From the NCBI RefSeq assembly GCF_001942625.1, contig NZ_MLCL01000062.1:248001-312000 (forward strand): a stretch of 64,000 nucleotides of DNA, in the 5' to 3' direction. This document shows positions 9,555 through 20,332 of this stretch, one piece after another. Source of the stretch: Mycobacterium syngnathidarum. GTDB lineage: Bacteria; Actinomycetota; Actinomycetes; Mycobacteriales; Mycobacteriaceae. How positions within the stretch are numbered: the stretch's first letter is position 1; the number at the start of each line of letters is the position of its first letter. The translations under genes were made by a program, and so were the position numbers. The notes under the pieces are model-generated. The model saw only the letters and a program-made list of their open reading frames with translations. It was not told the DNA's origin and searched no databases.

Positions 9555-11564
9555 CTAACGGCCCGCGGGTTTCGCGGGCATCTTCAGCGAGTCCAGCAGC
9601 CACGGAGTCAGCCACTGCACCGCCTCCGATGTCGGATGTACGCCGTCGCTGCGCATCCTGACCCCGTTGATCTTCGCGGTGTACTTGCCGTCGGGGTTGA
9701 GCTTGGCATTGAAATCGAGCACCGACACATTCGGCCGCTGCCCGGCCACCGACCGGAGCATGGTGTTCCAGGTCTGCACCCGGCCGGGCTGATCTTCCGG
9801 ATACAGCGTGCCGTCCGGGCGCTCGCCGCGCCGGCTGTACGGCGCCGTGGTCACGACCACCCGCGCGCCGGTCGAGCTGAGGATGTCCAGGGCGCGCTGT
9901 AGCTCACCCTTGAGATAGGCGTCGTAGGCGTCGTTGCCGATGTGCGTCCAACGCCCGCGCCAGGTGCGGTCGACGACCTCCCAGCGCCCGATCATCAACA
10001 ACACGGTCTCGGGCCGGTCATGTGCGATCCGCTGCGCCCAACGCGCCGGCCAGGAATCGCACTCCGGCTTCTGGTTCAGCGTCTCCCCGGCCGAGCGGTA
10101 CGGGCCGCCACGCGCGATACCGCAGCCGATTGTCGTGTAGTCGTTGAAGTGAAAACCCGGGGTGGCGGGCAGGTACCGCATCAACGTCCAGGCCACCGAG
10201 TCACCGAACACCGCGATCGACCGCGTGCCGGGCGGCAGCGCCTGCGGTGGCCCCACCAGGACGGGCCGTTCCGCGCCGACATCCTGCTCGGACGCGGCGG
10301 CTGCCATCACATCCGGACCCGCGGGACGGATCGGGGCCCCAACCGGGACCACCGTCATCGTCACCACCGCCGCGGTGGCCACCGAGGCCGCGGCCAACCG
10401 CAGCATCGGTACGTGCTGCGGACGCCAATGCCGGACCGGTTGCTCGATCGCCCACCACGACACCCACGACACCGCGATGGTCACCGCGCACCGCAGCGCC
10501 AGCAGCGACCAACCCGCAAGGCCGGTGCGCTCGCCGTTGAGGATCTGGAAGATCGGCCAATGCCAGAGGTAGACACCGTAGGAGATGACGCCCAGGGTGA
10601 CGAGCGGATACCAGGCCAGGACCCGCGCCACGTAGCCGTCCTGATCCAGTGCGACCGGTGCGACGACGAGCACCGCACCCAAGGCCACCACGATCAGTAG
10701 CCCGTGGCGGAACTCCTCGGCACTGCCGGTGGCCAAGTGCGCGGCCGCCGCCAGCATCGCCACCCCGATCACCGGCAGCACCCAGGCGATCCAGCGCCGC
10801 CACCGGGCCCGGATCAACGTGCCCGACATCGTCAGCGCCGACCAGTCCCGCACCAGCAGCGCCGCGGCCGCCGCGCCGATCAGCAGCGCCTGCGCGCGGG
10901 TGTCGGTGCCGAAGTACACGCGGTTGAGCTGGGCGGCATCGCCGGACATCACGATCGCCAACACGGCCGAGCCGACCAACCCCAGCGTCGCCAGCACGAA
11001 CACCACGGCGCGGGTCGCATCGGGCGAGCGGCGGCGTACCAGCAGCACAGCGCCCAGCACCAGCAGTGGCCAGATGACGTAATACTGCTCTTCGACCGCC
11101 AGTGACCACGTGTGCTGTAAGGGCGACGGCGGACTGCCCTGACTGAAATAGTCGGTGTCCGCGGCGACGAAGACCCAGTTCGCCATCCAGAAGAACGCCG
11201 CGACGGCATCCTCCCGAAGCGAGGACACCGCGTCCGACGAGAACAAGGGGCGGGCGATCACCACGGCCAAGGTCATCAGCACCATCGCGGGCAGCAGACG
11301 CTTGGCCCGGCGGATCCAGAACGCCTTGAGGTCGATGCGCTCCGTGCGCCGGTACTCGTCGAGCAGCAGCGAGGTGATCAGGAACCCGCTCAGCACGAAG
11401 AAGATGTCGACGCCGATGAAGCCACCGGCCACACCCGGTACTCCGCCGTGGCCGGCCAACACCAGGGCCACGGCGATGGCCCGGATGCCGTCGAGTGCGG
11501 GGATGTCGCGCCGGATGGAGGCACGCCGACGCCGGCTGGCAGCACGCACTGGCGCCGCGGTCAC
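9555..11564 (-). CDS. Acyltransferase-3/SGNH fusion, cell-surface O-acyltransferase
   Basis: Membrane acyltransferase that moves an acyl group across or onto an envelope glycan, OafA/OafB architecture. The N-terminal ~380 residues have about ten transmembrane helices, the AT3 signature IPALDGIRAIAVALVLAGH and FFVLSGFLITSLL. After a linker, the C-terminal SGNH esterase-like domain shows FGDSVAWTLM, LMIGRWEV and the D-x-x-H pair in DGVHPTSEA. I place the start at GTG 11564 because GGGAGG lies 7 nt upstream; an upstream ATG (11612) has no Shine-Dalgarno. That gives 669 residues. Substrate could be lipoglycan, peptidoglycan or a glycolipid. Confidence 0.9.
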   Translation of the reverse strand: MTAAPVRAASRRRRASIRRDIPALDGIRAIAVALVLAGHGGVPGVAGGFIGVDIFFVLSGFLITSLLLDEYRRTERIDLKAFWIRRAKRLLPAMVLMTLAVVIARPLFSSDAVSSLREDAVAAFFWMANWVFVAADTDYFSQGSPPSPLQHTWSLAVEEQYYVIWPLLVLGAVLLVRRRSPDATRAVVFVLATLGLVGSAVLAIVMSGDAAQLNRVYFGTDTRAQALLIGAAAAALLVRDWSALTMSGTLIRARWRRWIAWVLPVIGVAMLAAAAHLATGSAEEFRHGLLIVVALGAVLVVAPVALDQDGYVARVLAWYPLVTLGVISYGVYLWHWPIFQILNGERTGLAGWSLLALRCAVTIAVSWVSWWAIEQPVRHWRPQHVPMLRLAAASVATAAVVTMTVVPVGAPIRPAGPDVMAAAASEQDVGAERPVLVGPPQALPPGTRSIAVFGDSVAWTLMRYLPATPGFHFNDYTTIGCGIARGGPYRSAGETLNQKPECDSWPARWAQRIAHDRPETVLLMIGRWEVVDRTWRGRWTHIGNDAYDAYLKGELQRALDILSSTGARVVVTTAPYSRRGERPDGTLYPEDQPGRVQTWNTMLRSVAGQRPNVSVLDFNAKLNPDGKYTAKINGVRMRSDGVHPTSEAVQWLTPWLLDSLKMPAKPAGR

Positions 11565-11644
11565 GTCATGCCCTCCCGTCTTGGCGTCTGAGCCCCAGAG
11601 TTTAGGGGGCATCGGGCGCCGAGTCGGGAAGGCGCGACCGAGCG

Positions 11645-13093
11645 TTAACGGGTTAGCGCAATATATTTCGTGTCGAGGTACTCCTCGATGCCCTCGATGC
11701 CGCCCTCACGACCGAAACCGGACTCCTTGATGCCGCCGAACGGCGCGGCCGCATCCGAGATGACACCGCGATTGATGCCGACCATGCCGGACTGGATGCC
11801 CTCGGCCACCCGCAGCGCGCGGTCCAGGGACTGCGTGTAAACGTAAGCAGCCAAACCGTATTCGGTGTCGTTGGCGGCGGCCACGCCCTCGTCTTCGGTG
11901 TCGAAGCCGGTGATCGGGGCGACCGGGCCGAAGATCTCCTCTTTGAGGATGCGGGAATCGGCAGGCACATCGGCCAGCACCGTGGCCGGGTAAAAGTTGC
12001 CCGGCCCGCCCGGAGCGACGCCGCCGACCGCAACCGTTGCACCGCGAGACACCGCATCGGAGACCAACTCGGTGACGGTGGAGACCTGTTTGGAATTGAT
12101 CAGTGGGCCCAACGTGGACGCTGGGTCGATGCCCTTGCCGAGGGTGAACTCGCTCATCCGTTTGACGAGCTTCTCGGTGAACTCTTCACGCACCGAGTTG
12201 GCCACGTGGAACCGGTTGGCGGCCGTGCAGGCCTCGCCACCGTTGCGCATCTTGGCCAGGATCGCCCCGTCGACCGCGGCATCCACATCGGCGTCGTCGA
12301 ACACGATGAACGGCGCGTTGCCACCCAGCTCCATCGATGTGCGCAGCAGCTTGTCCGCGGACTGCTTCACCAGGGCCCTGCCCACGCCCGTCGAGCCGGT
12401 GAAGGTCAGCTTGCGCAAGCGGCCGTCGTCGACCAGCGCGCTGGTCACCGCACCCGGGTTGCTGGTGGGCAGCACCGAGAGCACACCCTTGGGCAGGCCG
12501 GCCTCATCCATCAGCTTGGCCAGCAGCAGCATGGTCAGCGGGGTTTCCTGGGCCGGTTTGACGATCATGGTGCAACCCGCGGCGAATGCCGGTCCCATCT
12601 TGCGAGTGCCCATGGCCAGCGGGAAGTTCCACGGCGTGATGGCGTAGCACGGGCCGACGGCCTGTTTGGTGACGAGGATGCGGCCGGTGCCCGCCGGAGC
12701 CGGTGTGAAGCGGCCGGCGATGCGCACCGCCTCCTCGGAGAACCAGCGGAAGAACTCGGCGCCGTAGGCAACCTCGCCCTTGCTCTCGGCGAGCACCTTG
12801 CCCATTTCCAGGGTCATCAGTGCGGCGATGTCGTCGGCTCGTTCGGTGATCGCCTCGAACACCGAACGCAGGATCTCGCCGCGTTTGCGTGGTGCGGTCG
12901 CGGCCCACTCGGCCTGAACGGCGCAGGCGGCGTCCAATGCGGCGACAGCGTCGGCGGCGGTCGCGTCGGCCACCGTGGCCAACACCTCATCGTCGCTGGG
13001 ATCCAGCACATTGAACGTCGATGCGGCCTGGTGTTCCTCACCACCGATCCACAGACCCGTGGGAACGGATGAAATCAAGTCTTCAATGGCCAT
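11645..13093 (-). CDS. gabD: NAD(P)-dependent succinate-semialdehyde dehydrogenase family protein
   Basis: Aldehyde dehydrogenase oxidising succinic semialdehyde (or a related aldehyde) to the acid, feeding GABA-shunt carbon into the TCA cycle. 482 residues, typical. Visible motifs: PWNFPLAMGTRKMGPAFAAG for cofactor contact, FTGSTGVGRALVKQ, catalytic Glu in LELGGNAP-like MELGGNAPF (~residue 253), nucleophile Cys in NGGEACTAANRF (~287) and the C-terminal PFGGIKESGFGREGG. Divergent from pgi with a 50-bp gap. Substrate assignment within the family is not certain from sequence alone. Confidence 0.9.
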   Translation of the reverse strand: MAIEDLISSVPTGLWIGGEEHQAASTFNVLDPSDDEVLATVADATAADAVAALDAACAVQAEWAATAPRKRGEILRSVFEAITERADDIAALMTLEMGKVLAESKGEVAYGAEFFRWFSEEAVRIAGRFTPAPAGTGRILVTKQAVGPCYAITPWNFPLAMGTRKMGPAFAAGCTMIVKPAQETPLTMLLLAKLMDEAGLPKGVLSVLPTSNPGAVTSALVDDGRLRKLTFTGSTGVGRALVKQSADKLLRTSMELGGNAPFIVFDDADVDAAVDGAILAKMRNGGEACTAANRFHVANSVREEFTEKLVKRMSEFTLGKGIDPASTLGPLINSKQVSTVTELVSDAVSRGATVAVGGVAPGGPGNFYPATVLADVPADSRILKEEIFGPVAPITGFDTEDEGVAAANDTEYGLAAYVYTQSLDRALRVAEGIQSGMVGINRGVISDAAAPFGGIKESGFGREGGIEGIEEYLDTKYIALTR

Positions 13094-13143
13094 ACATCCA
13101 TCATGTACACCCTTGAGCCGAGCGCCACACTAAGGTCAGCGGA

Positions 13144-14798
<1,655 letters not shown>

Positions 14799-14802
<4 letters not shown>

Positions 14803-15113
14803 GGCATCCCCGGGACCGTCGCACATCCCACATTCGGGATACAGCCACTGGCCCCGCCAGGACCGGCGGTGCCGCTAGGTCCATACGGGATACCGCCGGT
14901 AGCGCCACCGGGGCCTGCGGTCCCGCCCGGACCACCGGGGATCTGGCCACTGGCGCCGCCCGGACCGGCCGTACCGATGTCAGCACAGGGTGTGCCGTCG
15001 GCATTGGTGCACGGAGGCGGCGGAGGGGGGTCGGCCACGGCCACTGGAGCCAACGCGACAGCCCCAGCCGCAGCACCTGCAAAGAACATCGAGGCAATCA
15101 GTCTTGAGGTCAT
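14799..15113 (-). CDS. Small secreted collagen-like (PGG-repeat) protein
   Basis: 104 residues with a signal peptide ([19 protein letters not shown], cleavage likely after AVADP) and a mature part of Gly-Pro-Gly-Gly repeats: three TAGPGG(A/T) units separated by SGQIPGG, TGGIPYG and SGCIPN blocks. Four cysteines (PPPPCTN, PCAD, GCIP, GCAT) could form disulfides. No enzyme motif. Similar short proline/glycine-rich exported proteins are common in mycobacteria, but I do not recognise a characterised member. Convergent with pgi; the two stop codons share bases. Confidence 0.75.
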
Positions 15114-15609
15114 GATGGTGGTCTACCCAGGTGTGCCCGGTGCCGAAACGCGAGCGGTGGAACACCGCGTCGGGGCGGCCCGGAGCAGTGCCACCTTCTG
15201 GACCCGGCGTGTCGCGTGCTCAACTCGGCGTGTCGCGCGTCGGAACGATGTGCCGAGCTGCCCGGCTAATAGCGACTTTTCAGCGACTATCGCCTCACGG
15301 CCATCGCGGGCATCGTTCGTCACACACACAATCACTACTCACGTCACTCCAGCTGTCGCCAGCCTCATCCGCACCAGAATCTGGGTTGTCCAGCTACGAG
15401 CGACAGTGTCGCTAGTACGCGGGCACTGAACTGGTGAGGCTCACGAGGCTGCAGATGCAGGAGTGGCAAAACCGCCCAGCGACAACGAGTTTGGTGAGGC
15501 CAGTGTTATCCAGGTGGCGATTGTCGCTGAAAAGTCGCTAAAAGGCGGGCACATCGACACCCTCCGGGACACCGCCCCGGAAATCCGGGCCGGGTGCGAT
15601 GGCCCGCGA
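15114..15609. other. 496-bp gene-free stretch bounded internally by a long inverted repeat
   Basis: No supportable gene. The stretch holds two short copies of CGGCGTGTCGCG (near 15205 and 15229), a palindromic AGCGACAGTGTCGCT at about 15403-15417, and the paired 25-nt inverted repeats listed separately. The open frames here are only extensions of shadow frames of the flanking SDR gene. Confidence 0.6.
15270..15540. repeat. 271-bp segment with 25-nt terminal inverted repeats (MITE-like)
   Basis: The 25 bases at 15270-15294 and those at 15516-15540 are inverted complements with a single mismatch (24/25). The inner core TAGCGACTTTTCAGCGAC is perfectly matched by GTCGCTGAAAAGTCGCTA. The enclosed ~220 bp has no coding frame and contains further GTCGCT/AGCGAC motifs. 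This could be a miniature non-autonomous element or a large structured regulatory site. No flanking target duplication is obvious by eye. Confidence 0.6.
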
Positions 15610-16359
15610 CTAAGCGAAACGTTTGGTGTATTTCGGCGGCAGCAACCGCATCACCTGGGTCAGCGGCGCCCACGGCCAACGCGGCACGACAGCCCGGCCA
15701 TTCTCCTTCTCGATGGCCTCGACCATCGCGCGCACACCGGTCTCGTTGTCGACCATCAGCATCGTGGTCGCCGACTTGGCGGTCATCTCCGACTCGATGT
15801 AGCCCGGCTCGATCACCGTCACCCGGATCGGGCCTTTGTCGTACTCCGCGCGGAGCGACTCGCCCAGCGAGGTCATGCCGGCCTTGGAGGCGCAGTAGGC
15901 GGCTTTGCCGCCGGGCACACCGGTGTTACCCAGCACCGACGAGATCAGCACCAGGTGACCACTGCCGGATTTCTTGAACATCTCCAGCGCCGTCTCGATC
16001 TGCACCAGCCCGGCGATCAGGTTGGTTTCGATGGTGGCCTTGTTCGCCCACGGCTTGCCCTCGCCGAGCGGCCAGCCCTTGCCGATGCCCGCATTGACGA
16101 TGACGCGATCGATGCCGCCCAACTCCTCGGACAGCTCACCGAACACCCGCGGTACGGCCTCATGGTCATTGACGTCCAGCGCCGCGACCGCGACCTTGAT
16201 GTAGGGGTGCCGGTCGGCCAACTCTGCCTTGAGCTCGTCGAGCCGCTCGGTGCGGCGGGCACACAGCGCCAAGTCCCGGCCCTTGGCCGCGAATTGGCGG
16301 GCCATGCCCGCTCCCAGTCCGGAGCTGGCACCGGTGATGAGGATCTTCTGACGGGTCAT
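15610..16359 (-). CDS. SDR family oxidoreductase (classical short-chain dehydrogenase)
   Basis: NAD(P)-dependent oxidoreductase of 249 residues. Rossmann motif TGASSGLGAG (~8-17), NAG in VIVNAGIG, catalytic Ser in LISSVLGN (~140) and YCASK catalytic Tyr/Lys (~153-157). RRTERLDEL after beta-2 suggests NADPH preference. Same position and orientation relative to pgi as Rv0945. Substrate unknown. It lies 44 bp after the Fpg/Nei gene on the same strand, so it may be co-transcribed. Confidence 0.93.
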   Translation of the reverse strand: MTRQKILITGASSGLGAGMARQFAAKGRDLALCARRTERLDELKAELADRHPYIKVAVAALDVNDHEAVPRVFGELSEELGGIDRVIVNAGIGKGWPLGEGKPWANKATIETNLIAGLVQIETALEMFKKSGSGHLVLISSVLGNTGVPGGKAAYCASKAGMTSLGESLRAEYDKGPIRVTVIEPGYIESEMTAKSATTMLMVDNETGVRAMVEAIEKENGRAVVPRWPWAPLTQVMRLLPPKYTKRFA

Positions 16360-16403
16360 CGCTGCAGGATAACCGAGTTAGACAACTGTCAAAAATGCGG
16401 CCG

Positions 16404-17273
16404 CTACTTGAGTAGCCTGGACATCCGCCGATCGGCCAGCACCTTGCCCCCGGTTTGGCACGTCGGGCAGTACTGAAACGACTTGTCGGCGAAGGAGACC
16501 TCGCGCACGGTGTCCCCGCACACCGGGCACGGCAGGCCCGTCCGGGCATGCACGCGCAGTCCAGAGCGCTTCTCCCCCTTGAGCGTTGCCGCTTGCTGGC
16601 CCACCGACCGTTCGACCGCATCGGTGAGCACCGAGATCATCGCGTCGTGCAATGCGCCGAGTTGGGCCTCGGAGAGCTTGTCGGCGCTCGCGAACGGCGA
16701 CAGCTTCGCCACGTGCAGTATCTCGTCGCTGTAGGCGTTGCCGATCCCGGCGATCACTTTCTGGTCGGTGATGACGTTCTTGATCCGACCCGAGTTGCCG
16801 GACAAGACCGCGGCCAACGCCGCCGAATCCAGTGACAGTGCGTCCGGCCCCAGCGAGGCGATCTGCGGGACCGCCAGCGGGTCGGCCACAACCCAGACCG
16901 CGAGGCGCTTCTGCGTCCCTGCCTCGGTGAGGTCGAAGCCGACGCCCTCCCCCAGGTGCACGCGTAGCGCGATCGGGCCCTTCCCCGACGGTTTGAGCGG
17001 CGTCGGCGACAGCTTGTCCGACCAGCGCAGCCAGCCGGCCCGAGACAGATGTGTGATGAGATGGAGTGGGCCCGACTCCCCGGCTAATTCGAGGCCCAGG
17101 TACTTGCCCCAGCGGTTCGCGCCGGTCACGGTCTGGCCGTGCAACGCCGTCGTCGGCGGATCGAAGGTCTTGAGCACCGACAACGCCGACACGTCGACCC
17201 GGGTGACTTCCCGGCCGGTCGCATGTCGGCGGAGATGGTCGGCCAGCGCCTCGACTTCGGGCAGTTCAGGCAT
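16404..17273 (-). CDS. Fpg/Nei family DNA glycosylase (formamidopyrimidine-type, Fpg2/Rv0944-like)
   Basis: Base-excision repair glycosylase/AP lyase. 289 residues, beginning MPELPEVEALADHLRRH, so the Pro2 nucleophile and Glu3 are present. The helix-two-turn-helix region KNVITDQKVIAGIGNAYSDEIL and the C-terminal zinc finger CPVC-x15-CPTC (~248-270) are intact. In M. tuberculosis the gene at this place (Rv0944) is, as I recall, an N-terminally truncated remnant; here it is full length. The finger is followed by QTGGKVLADRRMSRLLK. Lesion preference cannot be read from sequence. Confidence 0.93.
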   Translation of the reverse strand: MPELPEVEALADHLRRHATGREVTRVDVSALSVLKTFDPPTTALHGQTVTGANRWGKYLGLELAGESGPLHLITHLSRAGWLRWSDKLSPTPLKPSGKGPIALRVHLGEGVGFDLTEAGTQKRLAVWVVADPLAVPQIASLGPDALSLDSAALAAVLSGNSGRIKNVITDQKVIAGIGNAYSDEILHVAKLSPFASADKLSEAQLGALHDAMISVLTDAVERSVGQQAATLKGEKRSGLRVHARTGLPCPVCGDTVREVSFADKSFQYCPTCQTGGKVLADRRMSRLLK

Positions 17274-17313
17274 GGGTCCAGTGTGTCAGCGAAACGCCGA
17301 GCATGCTGTAGAC

Positions 17314-19077
17314 ATGTCCGACCGGCCCGCTCCCCGAGCGACCAATCCGATACGGAACATCTTCGTGATCAACAGCGTGCCGCGGCGGTGGCCGTTCGCG
17401 CTGCGCGCGGGAATCTGCATGGCCGTGCCCGTTCTGGTGGGCTGGCTGGCCGGCGACACCACGGCCGGATTGATCGCCACCATCGGCGGATTCACCTCGC
17501 TGTACGGCAGTGGCCGGCCCTACCTGAATCGCGGCGTTTACCTCGGGCTGGTCGCGGTATGTTTCGCGGCCGCGGTGGCGCTCGGCGACTGGGCGTCGTC
17601 AGCGCCGTGGCTCGGGGTGCTCACCGTAACCGCGATCGCCGTGGCCGCCACCCTGGTCTGCCACGCACTGACCATCGGGCCGCCCGGGGCCTACATGGTG
17701 GTGCTGGCCTGCGCGGCCGGCACCGGAACCCCGGCGACACTGCATCTCGGCCCGGGCCATCACGCCGCGCTGGTGCTGGCCGGTGGCGCGTTCGCCTGGC
17801 TGGTGCACATGTCCGGGGCGCTGGTCCGGCCCCGCGGGCCGGAGAAGGCTGCGGTGGCTGCGGCTGCCTCAGCCGTCGCGGCCTACATCGAGAACATCGG
17901 GGGCGGGCCCGACGCGGAGGCGACCGCACGGCACAAGGCGGCGCTGCTACTGCACACCGCGTGGGTCACGCTGGTCACCTACCAGCCGGTCCAACCCAAG
18001 CCTGACCAGGCGCTGTATCGGCTGCGGGTGGTCAACCGCCGGCTGCACGTGCTGTTCGCCGAAGCGATGCGCGCCGCCGATTCCGGTGAGCCGCCGGCTT
18101 ACGCCGGGGCGGCCCTGGCTCGTCACCTGGCCACCGTGCCGGCCGATGCGGTCACCGATGAGCATGGCGCCGAAGGGATTCCGCTCGGCCGTCCCAGCGC
18201 TTCGCGACTACTGCTCCGGGCGCTGACCCCGGGCTCGGTGTCCCTGCAGCTGGCAGCGCGCGTTGGGATCGCGGTCGCGATCTCGGGTGTCATCGCCGTG
18301 CTGATCTCGCAGGCCCTGACGATGACGCATGCGTACTGGGCGATGGCCGCGGCGGTGCTGATGCTGCATCAAGGTTTCGACTGGCAGCGCACCGTGGTCC
18401 GAGGCGTGGAACGCACGCTGGGCACCTGGCTCGGCCTCGGCGTGGCCGGGGCCATTCTCGCCCTCCACCCGCAGGGCCTGTGGCTGGCGCTGGTGATCGG
18501 AACGTTGCAGTTCATCATCGAGATGTACGTGGTGCGCAACTACACGCTCGCCGTCGTGTTCATCACCCCCGCGGCGCTCACCATTGCCTCGGGCGGTCAA
18601 CGCGTCGACGATCTCGGTGAACTGCTGCTCACCCGCGGCAGCGACACCCTGATCGGCTGCGCGGTGGCGCTGGCCGTCTACTGGGCCACCCAGCGTCTCC
18701 GCCACCCGACCGGCCTGTGCACTGCGATCAATGCCACGCTCGACGCGGTGACCGCCACCCTGCCGCACCTGGCCGCCGACGACGCCACCTCCCCCGCGGC
18801 CCGTACCGATCGGCGGGATCTGCAGTTGCGCGCCATGGAACTGCTGCCGGCCTATGACGCGGGTATCGGTGGATCGGCCGCGCAACGCCTTGGGGCCGAA
18901 CGCATGTGGCCGGCCGTCGTCTCTACTGAGCAGCTGGCATACCGCACGTTGGCGGCCTGCTGGGGCGCCGAGCGTGATCGCGACACAGAGTCGGGAGCCG
19001 AGGCCGCCGCAGACACCGCAGCGGCGCTCGGCGAACAGGCGCGCGCCCTACGCGAGGGCCTTGACGAAGGACAGTAG
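17314..19077 (+). CDS. FUSC family (fusaric-acid-resistance-like) inner-membrane transporter
   Basis: Aromatic-acid efflux-type membrane protein, 587 residues from ATG 17314 (MSDRPAPRATNPIRN). Upstream codons in the same frame are antisense to the glycosylase and are excluded. Two blocks of about six hydrophobic helices (residues ~25-175 and ~310-465) are separated by a soluble linker, the FUSC duplication. The C-terminal ~100 residues are helical and soluble. Its 3' end overlaps the convergent holin-like gene by 30 bp. Substrate unknown. Confidence 0.9.
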   Translation: MSDRPAPRATNPIRNIFVINSVPRRWPFALRAGICMAVPVLVGWLAGDTTAGLIATIGGFTSLYGSGRPYLNRGVYLGLVAVCFAAAVALGDWASSAPWLGVLTVTAIAVAATLVCHALTIGPPGAYMVVLACAAGTGTPATLHLGPGHHAALVLAGGAFAWLVHMSGALVRPRGPEKAAVAAAASAVAAYIENIGGGPDAEATARHKAALLLHTAWVTLVTYQPVQPKPDQALYRLRVVNRRLHVLFAEAMRAADSGEPPAYAGAALARHLATVPADAVTDEHGAEGIPLGRPSASRLLLRALTPGSVSLQLAARVGIAVAISGVIAVLISQALTMTHAYWAMAAAVLMLHQGFDWQRTVVRGVERTLGTWLGLGVAGAILALHPQGLWLALVIGTLQFIIEMYVVRNYTLAVVFITPAALTIASGGQRVDDLGELLLTRGSDTLIGCAVALAVYWATQRLRHPTGLCTAINATLDAVTATLPHLAADDATSPAARTDRRDLQLRAMELLPAYDAGIGGSAAQRLGAERMWPAVVSTEQLAYRTLAACWGAERDRDTESGAEAAADTAAALGEQARALREGLDEGQ

Positions 19078-19431
19078 CCAGCTGACCAACGACAGCACGA
19101 TCGCCGCCCAGATGGCCGTCCACCAGAACTGGTCGATGTGCAGGCCCCAGTGGGTGGTGTGGTCGGTGATCCACGACGTGATCATGAGCATCAACGCGTT
19201 GATCACGATGTGGATCAGGCCGAGCGTGAGGATGTACAGCGGGATGGACAGGATCTGCACGATCGGCTTGACGAACGCGTTGACCAGACCGAAGATCACG
19301 GCGACGACGAAGATGATGCCGACCCGGGCGATGGTCGAATCACCTCCGATGAAGTAGATCCCCGGCACGACGAGAGTGACGACCCAGAGCGCGAACCCGG
19401 TTACCGCGGCGCGCAGGAGAAATGAGCTCAT
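19048..19431 (-). CDS. Phage-holin family IV-like (YvlD-type) four-helix membrane protein
   Basis: 127 residues, four transmembrane helices: LLRAAVTGFALWVVTLVVP, IARVGIIFVVAVIFGLVNAFV, LYILTLGLIHIVINALMLMI and FWWTAIWAAIVLSLVSWLL. The NAFVKPIVQILSIPLYILTLGL stretch is the mycobacterial 4-TMS holin-like signature. Despite the family name these are chromosomal membrane proteins with no shown lytic role. Overlaps the convergent FUSC gene by 30 bp and lies just downstream of cobF on the same strand. Confidence 0.88.
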   Translation of the reverse strand: MSSFLLRAAVTGFALWVVTLVVPGIYFIGGDSTIARVGIIFVVAVIFGLVNAFVKPIVQILSIPLYILTLGLIHIVINALMLMITSWITDHTTHWGLHIDQFWWTAIWAAIVLSLVSWLLSFVKALA

Positions 19432-19437
19432 GGCGGT

Positions 19438-20208
19438 CTAGTCTGCCGAGCGCAGGAGGTACGTGTCCATGATCCAGCCGTGGCGAGCTCTCGCTTCGGT
19501 ACGCGCAGCAACGATTTCGTCGCCGATATCGCCGACCGTTCCCGCATAGAGCAACTCATCAGGCGTCCCCAGATACGCACCCCACCAGATCCGGGTCTGC
19601 GGCGGGCACTGCTGGAATGAGCAGTCCGCATCGAGCATCACCACGGCGCTGCCGGTCAGCCCGTGCTCGCGCAATTGGCGCCCGGTGGTGATCAGCACCG
19701 GTTCGCCGACGTCGTTGAGTGGGATGCGATGCCGTGCGGTCAGCACCTGGACCGCGGTGATGCCGGGGATGACGTCGTAGTCGAAGTCCACGTACTCGGA
19801 GACTTTGTCCAGGATCCGCAGGGTGCTGTCGTAGAGTGACGGATCCCCCCAGGCCAGAAAGGCCCCGACGCCGTCGGGCCCGAGTTCGGTCTCGATGGCG
19901 GCCGCCCAGATCCGGGCCCGCTCGGCATGCCAGTCCGCGACGACCTGGCGGTAGCCCGGTACGTCGCCGGCCGCGGCTCGCGGTGGGTCGACCAATTCGA
20001 CGAATCGGTAGCCGGGTTTGCCCGGTTCGGTGCGGATGAAGCGATCGCAGATCAGCTTGCGTACCGCGACCAGATCGTCTGCCGCACCGCGACGCGGACC
20101 CTTGTCCATCGCGAAGAACACCTGCGTGTCGTTGAGCGCGAAAATGGCCTGAGCCGTGACGAAGTCCGGATCACCGGCCCCGATTCCGATGACATGGATG
20201 CGACGCAC
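19438..20208 (-). CDS. cobF: Precorrin-6A synthase (deacetylating)
   Basis: SAM-dependent C-1 methyltransferase of aerobic cobalamin synthesis: it methylates precorrin-5 and releases acetate. 256 residues. Visible features: N-terminal MRRIHVIGIGAGDPDFVTAQA, typical of the tetrapyrrole methylase fold, AFLAWGDPSLYDSTLRILD (the G-D-P/S-x-Y loop), VIPGITAVQVLTARHRIPLN. The rest of the cob cluster is not in the window, as is common for cobF in mycobacteria. Divergent from the AurF-like gene. Confidence 0.95.
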   Translation of the reverse strand: MRRIHVIGIGAGDPDFVTAQAIFALNDTQVFFAMDKGPRRGAADDLVAVRKLICDRFIRTEPGKPGYRFVELVDPPRAAAGDVPGYRQVVADWHAERARIWAAAIETELGPDGVGAFLAWGDPSLYDSTLRILDKVSEYVDFDYDVIPGITAVQVLTARHRIPLNDVGEPVLITTGRQLREHGLTGSAVVMLDADCSFQQCPPQTRIWWGAYLGTPDELLYAGTVGDIGDEIVAARTEARARHGWIMDTYLLRSAD

Positions 20209-20237
20209 CGTCGAAGGTTAACCGAACCGAAACCGGG

Positions 20238-20294
20238 TACCCGAAGTACCCGATACCCGGGGTATTGACATCACGCATTGTCGATACCTAACGT
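20238..20294 (+). promoter_or_regulatory. Promoter with three TACCCG(A/G) repeats ahead of the AurF-like gene
   Basis: TTGACA at 20265-20270 and TAACGT at 20289-20294 are separated by 18 bp and form a good sigma-A type promoter. Immediately upstream, TACCCGA occurs at 20238-20244 and 20247-20253 and TACCCGG at 20254-20260. Two of these are within the palindromes GGGTACCC and TACCCGGGGTA. The cluster abutting the -35 box suggests a repressor or activator site. The regulator is not identified. Confidence 0.55.
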
Positions 20295-20332
20295 CGAGGT
20301 GAGAGGGACCACAAACGAAGGGAACGTCAACG

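Noticed and set aside
17314..19431. Prophage remnant suggested by a holin-like gene
   Set aside because: The holin-family name is misleading; no other phage genes, and the neighbours are ordinary chromosomal genes.
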